Shown one piece after another: positions 54,533 through 61,489 of a stretch of DNA of 64,000 bases. Both the position numbers and the translations under genes were made by a program. Position 1 is the stretch's first letter, and every line of letters begins with the position of its first letter. Source of the DNA: Prevotella bivia DSM 20514 (GTDB lineage: Bacteria; Bacteroidota; Bacteroidia; Bacteroidales; Bacteroidaceae). The notes beneath the pieces are model-generated. The model saw only the letters and a list, made by a program, of their open reading frames with translations, was not told the DNA's origin and did not search any database. The stretch spans positions 1,918,185 to 1,982,184 of the forward strand of contig NZ_JH660660.1 in assembly GCF_000262545.1 (NCBI RefSeq), given 5' to 3'.

Positions 54533-55489
54533 ATGAAGAATCATAAAATATATGAGCCAGATGATAAGATGATTAGTCTTATCAGCGATAATTACGATAT
54601 ATTGCAAAGTATTGGACGTTTTGGTATTAATCTTGGTTTTGGTGATAAAACCGTGAAAGAAGTGTGCGAAGATCAAAACGTAGATACCTTTACTTTTCTC
54701 TCTGTGATCAATTTTACGATTAATGGATATAGCCAGTGGAGTGATCTCGACAAAATATCCATTTCTACCTTAGTGCAATACCTTCGTGCAAGCCATGTTT
54801 ACTATCTCGACTTTGAATTGCCAGCTATCAAAAGACAATTAGCAGCCGCAGTAGATACAACAGAAAATTTAGCAAAGTTGATTATTAAGTTGTTTGATGA
54901 ATATGCCTTTGTTATAAGTAAGCACATGTCATACGAGGAAAAAACGGTGTTTCCGTATGTCGATGCACTACTTAATAATCAAGCTACAGGCGAATATGAC
55001 ATTGAAACCTATTCTAAACATCATGATCAAGCAGAGCAACAGCTTGGAGAGGTGAAAACTATCATACTGAAATATCTTCCTTCTGATGCTCAACATAATA
55101 ATCAATTAACGGCTGCTTTGTTTAATATTTATAATTGTGAGGAGTGGTTAAAGCAGCATGCTGAAGTAGAGGAAAATATCTTTATTCCTGCTATTCGCTG
55201 TTTAGAGGAAAATATCAAGCAAAAAGATGTTAGTGCTAATATTAGCTGCATGATCAACAAGCGTCCTGATCGTGGTGATACATTGAGTGATCGTGAAAAA
55301 GATGTTATTGTAGCTTTAGTGCAAGGAATGTCGAATAAAGAGATAGCTGAGCATCTTTGCATATCTACTAATACAGTGATCACTCACCGAAGAAATATAG
55401 CAAAGAAGCTAAAAATACATTCGCCAGCAGGACTTACTATATATGCTATCGTAAATAACTTAGTTGATATACGTAAGGTAAAGTTGTAA
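54533..55489 (+). CDS. YtfE/RIC-like di-iron domain fused to a LuxR-type helix-turn-helix
   Basis: 318 residues. N-terminal part (about 12-60) resembles the ScdA/DUF542 domain of RIC iron-sulfur repair proteins but lacks its two cysteines. Residues 75-230 form a hemerythrin-like bundle with candidate ligands H88, H131, E135, H163 or H164, H209 and E213. This is close to the spacing of E. coli YtfE (H84, H129, E133, H160, H204, E208). Residues 250-312 are a LuxR/GerE HTH (LSDREKDVIVALVQGMSNKEIAEHL). I infer an iron-based sensor of nitric oxide, oxygen or oxidative damage that controls transcription. The next gene is 33 bp away. Confidence 0.85.
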   Translation: MKNHKIYEPDDKMISLISDNYDILQSIGRFGINLGFGDKTVKEVCEDQNVDTFTFLSVINFTINGYSQWSDLDKISISTLVQYLRASHVYYLDFELPAIKRQLAAAVDTTENLAKLIIKLFDEYAFVISKHMSYEEKTVFPYVDALLNNQATGEYDIETYSKHHDQAEQQLGEVKTIILKYLPSDAQHNNQLTAALFNIYNCEEWLKQHAEVEENIFIPAIRCLEENIKQKDVSANISCMINKRPDRGDTLSDREKDVIVALVQGMSNKEIAEHLCISTNTVITHRRNIAKKLKIHSPAGLTIYAIVNNLVDIRKVKL

Positions 55490-55522
55490 GTTTAATATAT
55501 ATATATAGACATAAATCGAGCT

Positions 55523-56125
55523 ATGATCATTGAACATGGACGCCCTAAGATGGCAATAGTAGATCCAAATACATTGGTAGTTTTAGGATTGAAACAAATT
55601 TTACAGAATGTTATGCCGATAATGACGGTAGAAACATTTGCTACGTTTGAAGACTTTGAAGCAGCTAATTCTGATATTTTCTTCCATTTCTTTGTGGCAC
55701 AAACAGTGGTACTTGAGAATCTTAGCTTCTTTTCAAAGAATATGCACAAAACTATTGTATTGACGATAACTAAAGATCCTAATTCACAGCTATCTGGGTT
55801 TCATAGTCTTTGCTTAAATGCACCTGAGAAAGACTTGATACGTGCAGTCTTAAAAATGGAACAGTATGGACATCCTGGAGGTAAAAATTTACCAGACCTT
55901 CCAGAAGTCTTAAAAAACAAGATACTAAGTAACCGTGAAATTGAAGTTTTATCTTTGATTGTCCAAGGAATGATCAACAAAGAAATTGCAGAAAAGTTAA
56001 ATATTAGTTTAACAACAGTTATTACACATCGTAAAAATATTATGGATAAACTCGGTATGAAGAGTGTTTCTGCCCTTACCATTTATGCTGTGATGCATGG
56101 TTATGTAGATATCAATAATATTTAG
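55523..56125 (+). CDS. LuxR-type regulator with degenerate receiver domain
   Basis: 200 residues in the layout of a NarL-type response regulator. Residues 10-120 follow the receiver fold (MAIVDPNTLVVLGLKQIL), but the segment that should carry the phosphorylated Asp reads FHFFVAQTVV, so phosphorylation is unlikely. Residues 135-195 are a LuxR HTH (LSNREIEVLSLIVQGMINKEIAEKL) very similar to that of the preceding gene. An alternative start at 55550 (MAIVDPN) would remove nine residues. Spacing of 33 bp indicates one transcript. No histidine kinase lies nearby. Confidence 0.85.
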   Translation: MIIEHGRPKMAIVDPNTLVVLGLKQILQNVMPIMTVETFATFEDFEAANSDIFFHFFVAQTVVLENLSFFSKNMHKTIVLTITKDPNSQLSGFHSLCLNAPEKDLIRAVLKMEQYGHPGGKNLPDLPEVLKNKILSNREIEVLSLIVQGMINKEIAEKLNISLTTVITHRKNIMDKLGMKSVSALTIYAVMHGYVDINNI

Positions 56126-56234
56126 AAGGTTATTTTAAATGAGAATTACAAGCTAATTTTTTTATTGTGATTATTTGATACATGGAGAGAGGGTGTGGAC
56201 TGTAAATTATATTGTTAATCAATTCCTTTCGTTT

Positions 56235-56283
56235 CTTAACTCTCAAACCTCAACTCTCAACTCTTAACTCTTAACTCTTAATT
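56235..56283. repeat. heptamer tandem repeat (AACTCTY units)
   Basis: About six to seven tandem units of AACTCTC or AACTCTT with one variant (AAACCTC), ending at the cls stop codon, between convergent genes. Related to the runs at 12203-12222 and 19491-19533. Confidence 0.6.
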
Positions 56284-57580
56284 AAAGCAGCGGTGCTAAT
56301 AAATGTGCAAACCATCCTCTAAGGCGTTGCCATGGTGTGCGCCATATTTTCCAATTTTCAGGCGTTAAAATAAAGCTGTCTTTCTTTTGGTTTTCAAATA
56401 AGATGTCCAGCTCCTTTGTTGTATATGGATCAATAATCACCGCATTTTCTTCTCTATCCCAGCGCAAACTGCGTGCATTAAGATTGGCAGAGCCTACTGT
56501 GCAGAATTGCCCATCTATCATAATAATTTTTGTATGGTGGAAGCCTGGCTTATAAAGCCAAATAGTACAGCCATTTTTCATTAACTTATGTGCATTATAG
56601 AAGCCGCAGTCTGGAGTAAGAGGTATGTCGCTTTTAATGCTCAATAGTATTTCTACTTTCACCCCACGCTTAACAGCATTCTTCAACGCTTTCATTAAGT
56701 TATGATTAAGTGTGAAGTAAGGATTAATAAGTTTGATACTATCCTTTGCATCATTGATAGCATTTACATAAAAATAGCGAATAATATCTTTGGTTATGTG
56801 TGGCTCTCTATTAATAATTCCTACCATCTTCTTGCCTGCTGTTGCAGAAGTGTCTGGTATTAACCCTTTAATATAGTGGGCATTGCTGATCCCTCTAAAG
56901 TATTTAGCTCCTTGTAGTTTCTGTCCAGAAACAAGATACCACATTTTAAAAAATATTTTTTGTAATGTATTTACCTCATCTCCCTCTATGCGGCAGTGCA
57001 TATCGTGCCAAGAGCCTACTACTTTCGTTCCTTTTATATAATAATCGGCTACGTTCATACCTCCTGTATAGGCTATCTTACCATCTATTACGACTATCTT
57101 TCTATGATCGCGATTGAAAATACAATGAAACCAAGGGAATTGGAGAGGTTTGAAATTATATATTTCAATGCCCATTTTTCTGATTTCCTTCAAGTAAGCT
57201 TTAGTCATCGGGCGATTGTTACTAGCATTTCCAAATCCATCAAAAACGGCTCTTACTTCAACACCTTCTTTGGCTTTTACAGCAAGGCGCTTAATAAGTT
57301 CTTTGTTAATAGAGTCGTTGCGAAAGTTGAAGTATTCCAAATGAATGCTAGATTTGGCTTGCTCTATAGCCTTAAACATATCATTAAATTTCTCTTGTCC
57401 ACTTTTTAGCAAAGCTACAGAATTGTTCTTAGAAAAGTGTACTCCTTTACTTCTTAATTGGTTTACAATCAAGGAGTCAGCTCTGTCTGTGGGCAATATC
57501 ATAGCCTTACTCTCTGTTACCGAGAAAAGGACGGATACAATGATAATACTAGTTATTATGGTTATCTTCTTTAAAAACAT
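56282..57580 (-). CDS. cls: cardiolipin synthase-like phospholipase D enzyme, exported
   Basis: 432 residues with two HKD motifs: H159-x-K161-x4-D166 (HRKIVVID) and H349-x-K351-x4-D356 (HTKIIMID). The enzyme would transfer a phosphatidyl group between phosphatidylglycerols or hydrolyse a phosphodiester. Unlike classic Cls, which has two N-terminal membrane helices, this one starts with a single signal-like segment (1-26), so the catalytic part may lie in the periplasm. It follows kdsD by 50 bp in a kdsA-kdsD-cls row. Confidence 0.85.
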   Translation of the reverse strand: MFLKKITIITSIIIVSVLFSVTESKAMILPTDRADSLIVNQLRSKGVHFSKNNSVALLKSGQEKFNDMFKAIEQAKSSIHLEYFNFRNDSINKELIKRLAVKAKEGVEVRAVFDGFGNASNNRPMTKAYLKEIRKMGIEIYNFKPLQFPWFHCIFNRDHRKIVVIDGKIAYTGGMNVADYYIKGTKVVGSWHDMHCRIEGDEVNTLQKIFFKMWYLVSGQKLQGAKYFRGISNAHYIKGLIPDTSATAGKKMVGIINREPHITKDIIRYFYVNAINDAKDSIKLINPYFTLNHNLMKALKNAVKRGVKVEILLSIKSDIPLTPDCGFYNAHKLMKNGCTIWLYKPGFHHTKIIMIDGQFCTVGSANLNARSLRWDREENAVIIDPYTTKELDILFENQKKDSFILTPENWKIWRTPWQRLRGWFAHLLAPLL

Positions 57581-57630
57581 TTACTTATAACATCTCTCTT
57601 TTTATTTAACCTTGTGAAGGTTAATACCTC

Positions 57631-58605
57631 TTAGAACATACATCTGTAATGATCAACGATGCCCAGCAATTGTTTTTGATCATCACACACTAATACTGTA
57701 TGTATTTTATACTTTTGCATGGTGGCTTGAATATCCGATATCTTTGTTGTAGGTAAAACCGACTTTGGTTGTTTTGTCATAATGTCTTCTACTGTTTTGT
57801 CGAAGAATTTAGCTTGCCATTTTTCCATTGCTCGACGAATATCACCATCTGTAATCAGACCAATAACTCTATTATCAGTGTCAAGTGACACTCCAAGCCC
57901 TAGCTTTCCTTTGCTCACGTGAATGATGGCTTCACCAAGATTCATTTCTTTTGGAATAATAGGTAATTCTTCTGCCTGCATAACATCTTGAGCAGTTGTT
58001 AACAAGCGTTTTCCTAATGATCCACCAGGATGAAACTGTGCAAAATCTTTTGGCTTAAAATTGCGCACACGCATGAGTGCTACAGCTAAAGCATCGCCCA
58101 TGACAAGGGCGGCGGTAGTGGAACTTGTTGGAGCTAAATTTAGAGGGCATGCTTCTTTTTCTACCCATACTTTTATGTGGACAGTAGAATATTTTGCTAA
58201 TAGAGAACTTGTGTTTGCGCTCATGCCAATAATAGGAATATCCATGTGTAGCAAGATAGGGACAAAGCGTAATAATTCATCTGTTTGTCCGGAGTTAGAG
58301 AGTGCAAGCACAATATCTTCTTTTGTCATCACCCCTAAGTCACCGTGATAGGCATCTAATGGGTTAACAAAGAAAGCAGGAGTTCCTGTTGATGATAGAG
58401 TCGCTGCAATCTTAGCACCAATGTTTCCACTCTTACCAACACCAGTAACGATTACCTTTCCTTTACAATGATAGATTAGCTCTACTGCTTTGTCAAAGTT
58501 TTCGTCAAGCTGATCTATCAGTGCTAATGTCGACTCTGTTTCTTCCTTAATGCATTGAGCAGCATAACTCCTAACCTCTTTTAATCTTTCTTCTACAGTA
58601 CTCAT
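57631..58605 (-). CDS. kdsD: D-arabinose-5-phosphate isomerase (KdsD/KpsF type)
   Basis: Interconverts ribulose-5-phosphate and arabinose-5-phosphate for Kdo. 324 residues: SIS domain (about 35-180) with GVGKSGNIGAKIAATLSSTGTP and LSNSGQTDEL, then two CBS domains (about 205-324). The start ATG overlaps the kdsA stop by four bases (ATGA), a translational coupling. Length is normal. Confidence 0.95.
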   Translation of the reverse strand: MSTVEERLKEVRSYAAQCIKEETESTLALIDQLDENFDKAVELIYHCKGKVIVTGVGKSGNIGAKIAATLSSTGTPAFFVNPLDAYHGDLGVMTKEDIVLALSNSGQTDELLRFVPILLHMDIPIIGMSANTSSLLAKYSTVHIKVWVEKEACPLNLAPTSSTTAALVMGDALAVALMRVRNFKPKDFAQFHPGGSLGKRLLTTAQDVMQAEELPIIPKEMNLGEAIIHVSKGKLGLGVSLDTDNRVIGLITDGDIRRAMEKWQAKFFDKTVEDIMTKQPKSVLPTTKISDIQATMQKYKIHTVLVCDDQKQLLGIVDHYRCMF

Positions 58606-59360
58606 AGTAGTTTTCCTATTAACTCGTCTAATTTATTTAGTTCTAACATATTTGCGGCATCTGATAACCCTTGATCTGGATTTGGATGTACCTCAAAGAA
58701 ATAGCCTGTAGCTCCAAAGGCCTTAGCAGCTATAGCCATTGCTGGTACAAATTTACGATCGCCAATGGTTTTGCCAACTCCTGCACTAGGACGTTGAACG
58801 CTATGCGTACAATCCATAACAACAGTTGGTACAATCGCTTTCATATCCGCAATGTTACGGAAGTCTACTATTAGATTATTATATCCAAAGCAGTTGCCAC
58901 GCTCAGTGAGCCAAACCTCTTTCGCACCACTTTCTATGCACTTTTGTACTGGATATTTCATATCTGTGCCGCTTAAGAATTGCGCTTTTTTGATATTTAC
59001 AATTTTACCAGTCTTAGCTGCTGCAATGAGAAGATCGGTTTGCCGACACAAGAAAGCAGGTATCTGAATGACATCTGCAACTTCGCCAACTTCTTCAGCT
59101 TGATAGCTTTCGTGGATGTCAGTAAGGATTTTTAAACCATATTTTTGTTTTATATCTCCCAACATAGCTAATCCTTTTTTAAGTCCTGGACCTCTAAACG
59201 AGTTGATGCTTGTACGATTAGCCTTGTCAAAACTAGCTTTGAAGATAATCTCTGTTCCATATTTCTTATTTAGGCGCACTAATTCTTCTGCTACTTGGCA
59301 AAGAAGTTCTGGGCTTTCAATTACACATGGACCAGCTACAAAGATTGGTTTTTTGCTCAT
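58602..59360 (-). CDS. kdsA: 3-deoxy-D-manno-octulosonate 8-phosphate synthase KdsA
   Basis: Condenses arabinose-5-phosphate with phosphoenolpyruvate to Kdo-8-phosphate. 252 residues. Family pieces: FVAGPCVIES, KASFDKANRTSINSFRGPGL, and DCTHSVQRP. Slightly shorter than the E. coli enzyme (284). It is the first gene of the kdsA-kdsD-cls row, with its own box at 59434. Confidence 0.96.
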   Translation of the reverse strand: MSKKPIFVAGPCVIESPELLCQVAEELVRLNKKYGTEIIFKASFDKANRTSINSFRGPGLKKGLAMLGDIKQKYGLKILTDIHESYQAEEVGEVADVIQIPAFLCRQTDLLIAAAKTGKIVNIKKAQFLSGTDMKYPVQKCIESGAKEVWLTERGNCFGYNNLIVDFRNIADMKAIVPTVVMDCTHSVQRPSAGVGKTIGDRKFVPAMAIAAKAFGATGYFFEVHPNPDQGLSDAANMLELNKLDELIGKLL

Positions 59361-59433
59361 TTTTTAATATATCTATGAATAATCTGCCTTAACAGACTAT
59401 AATTTGTAAATAGTTATTTTTATAATATGATTG

Positions 59434-59441
59434 CAAAAGTA
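59434..59441 (-). promoter_or_regulatory. -7 box (TACTTTTG) for the kdsA operon
   Basis: TAnnTTTG on the minus strand, 73 bp upstream of the kdsA ATG. The 140 bp between here and the HisC-like gene hold nothing else that I can support. Confidence 0.45.
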
Positions 59442-59583
59442 AATATAATAAGGTGAACCCCCAAGTTATTAACTTTTCTTTAATATCAATTTGCTATTCC
59501 CTTAGGGGTGTAAATCTGTTTGAGTAAAATCATGTGAAGTTTACAATTTTCCTCATTATTTATAGCATTGTTTTATATAGCAC

Positions 59584-60609
59584 TCAGCCTTTAAATTGTC
59601 TTAATGCTCCTATCAGTTCAGTGTTTTCACTTTTTGCTCCGATAGTAATACGCAAACAGTTTTTGCATTGTGTGTCTATGCACACTTTAATGCCTTTAGT
59701 CAGAAGAAAATCGTTTATGGCTTGTGCGTTGGTGACTTTAGCAAGAAAGAAATTAGCATCAGTAGGATAAACTTCTTCACAGAATGGTAATTCTGCAAAG
59801 GATTTAATCATTCTTGTTCGTTCCAGGAGTAATATTCTTAGCCAATCTTCTACATCAAAACGATGAGTTAGGGCTTCAATACCTTGCTTCAGCGTTAATA
59901 TATTAATATTGTGTGGCAACTTAACTTTATTAAACTGATTTATAATTTCTTCTTGTGCAAATACCATTCCTAGGCGTATTCCTGCACATCCCCAAGAGTT
60001 AGAGAGCGTATTGAGGACAATTATGTTTGGAAAATCAGCTAATCGCTTTCTAAATGCAGCTTGCTTAGAAAAATCAGAGTAGGCTTCATCAATAATTATG
60101 ATACCATTAAAGCTAGTTATTAACTTCTCTATTTCTTCTTTAAGAAGGTTGTTTCCTGTAGGGTTATTGGGTGAGCATACCCAGATTAGCTTTGTGTGTT
60201 CATCGCATGCTGCTAACAGTTTGTCAGCCGAAAGTTGAAAGTGTTCGTTAAGCATTACTGATCGATACTCCACATTGTTGATGGCTGCACATACTTTATA
60301 CATGCAGTATGTAGGTTCTATAGCAACAACATTATCCTTTTGAGGTTCACAAAACACACGATAGCACAAGTCAATAGCCTCATCAGCACCATTGGAAAGG
60401 AATATTTGCTCAGAACGAACTGATTTTATTTTTGCAAGCTCTGCTTTTAATTCGGTTTGATAAGGATCTGGATACCGATTATAAGGTTTGTTATATGGAT
60501 TTTCATTTGCATTAAGAAATATATCTGCAGAATGTATTGTTTGTTTATTTTTTGCGTAAGTGGGTAATTCCCAAATGTTTTTACGAACTAGTTCTTGTAG
60601 CTGTTTCAT
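59584..60609 (-). CDS. HisC-like aminotransferase with Asn in place of the PLP lysine
   Basis: 341 residues, full length for histidinol-phosphate aminotransferase (fold type I). Conserved landmarks: NANENPY for substrate, SNGADEAID, SPNNPTGN with the PLP-contacting Asn, IIIDEAYSDF with the Asp, and CLRITIG with the carboxylate Arg. The motif that normally reads T-L-S-K-x-x-G-x-A-G-x-R reads TLSNSWGCAGIR: residue 204 is Asn (codon AAC at 60000-59998) where the Schiff-base lysine belongs. It lies alone, 78 bp after the methyltransferase and outside any his operon. Either an inactive or repurposed paralogue, a recent mutation, or a sequencing error. Confidence 0.85.
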   Translation of the reverse strand: MKQLQELVRKNIWELPTYAKNKQTIHSADIFLNANENPYNKPYNRYPDPYQTELKAELAKIKSVRSEQIFLSNGADEAIDLCYRVFCEPQKDNVVAIEPTYCMYKVCAAINNVEYRSVMLNEHFQLSADKLLAACDEHTKLIWVCSPNNPTGNNLLKEEIEKLITSFNGIIIIDEAYSDFSKQAAFRKRLADFPNIIVLNTLSNSWGCAGIRLGMVFAQEEIINQFNKVKLPHNINILTLKQGIEALTHRFDVEDWLRILLLERTRMIKSFAELPFCEEVYPTDANFFLAKVTNAQAINDFLLTKGIKVCIDTQCKNCLRITIGAKSENTELIGALRQFKG

Positions 60610-60687
60610 TGTTGTTTGCTTTTATATTGCTTGTCGTAATAGTTTTAAATACACTATATTATACAAGTATATTTCTGTGCTTTGATG

Positions 60688-61404
60688 CTAATGTTGTAAT
60701 CGTCTAAACTCTGCACACACAATAGCTGTGGCAATAGCAACGTTTAGCGATTCGGCTGAAGACCTATCTGCTGGGTAGTTAGGAATATAGAGTTTATGAT
60801 TGATTTTCTGTCTTAGCTCTGTTGATATTCCATTACCTTCATTGCCCATAACAATAACACCATATTCTGTAAGATCTTGCTGATAGATATTATTTCCATC
60901 AAGCAAAGTTGCATATATAGGGTAATTTAAAGGAAGGCTATCAACAAATTCAAGTAAACTAGTATAGTGAATATTTACACGTGCAATACTTCCCATTGTG
61001 GCTTGTACCACCTTTGGGTTCCAGCAATCAACAGTATTTGGAGAGCAATAAATGTTTTCTATACCAAACCAATCGGCTATACGAATAATAGTACCAAGAT
61101 TTCCTGGATCTTGCACACCGTCTAAAGCTAAAGACAATTTCTGAGAAGGAAAAAAAGTAAAAACATCCTCTTGCAAGTTTGGGACTTGTTTTAATTTGAA
61201 AACACCCAACATAGATTGGGGGTGTTGCAGGAATGTAATTTTTTTAATATCCTCAATGTCCTCAAAAATTTCCTCTGCTTCAAAACCTGCTTGTAGTAAG
61301 TCATTTACTACTTTGGGGCCTTCTGCAATAAAAAGATTTGCTTTCTCTCGTCCCTTTTTAGTATCAAGGGATCGATAAAGTTTTATTTTATTCTTAGAAA
61401 CCAT
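60688..61404 (-). CDS. TrmH/SpoU family RNA 2'-O-methyltransferase
   Basis: 238 residues from MVSKNKIKLYRSL; the frame runs 14 codons further but overlaps the promoter. N-terminal substrate-binding part, then the knotted SPOUT domain with LALDGVQDPGNLGTIIRIADWFG, VIVMGNEGNGIS and IPNYPADRSSAESLNVAIATAI. It methylates ribose in rRNA or tRNA; the target cannot be given. A -7 box lies at 61409-61416, so close that the message may be leaderless. Confidence 0.9.
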   Translation of the reverse strand: MVSKNKIKLYRSLDTKKGREKANLFIAEGPKVVNDLLQAGFEAEEIFEDIEDIKKITFLQHPQSMLGVFKLKQVPNLQEDVFTFFPSQKLSLALDGVQDPGNLGTIIRIADWFGIENIYCSPNTVDCWNPKVVQATMGSIARVNIHYTSLLEFVDSLPLNYPIYATLLDGNNIYQQDLTEYGVIVMGNEGNGISTELRQKINHKLYIPNYPADRSSAESLNVAIATAIVCAEFRRLQH

Positions 61405-61408
61405 ATAG

Positions 61409-61416
61409 CAAATATA
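61409..61416 (-). promoter_or_regulatory. -7 box (TATATTTG) right before the trmH-like start
   Basis: TAnnTTTG on the minus strand, ending four bases before the ATG at 61404. Divergent from the tamL box at 61460. Confidence 0.45.
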
Positions 61417-61459
61417 CAAAAAACTATCCATTTGCTTAAAATACATCTTATATTTTTAT

Positions 61460-61467
61460 TATCTTTG
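61460..61467 (+). promoter_or_regulatory. -7 box (TATCTTTG) for tamL
   Basis: Perfect TAnnTTTG box 22 bp upstream of the ATG at 61490. An AAGGAG sequence 5-10 bases before the ATG is an unusually good ribosome-binding site for this phylum and supports this start. Confidence 0.6.
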
Positions 61468-61489
61468 CGCAAATTTAGTAAGGAGATCT

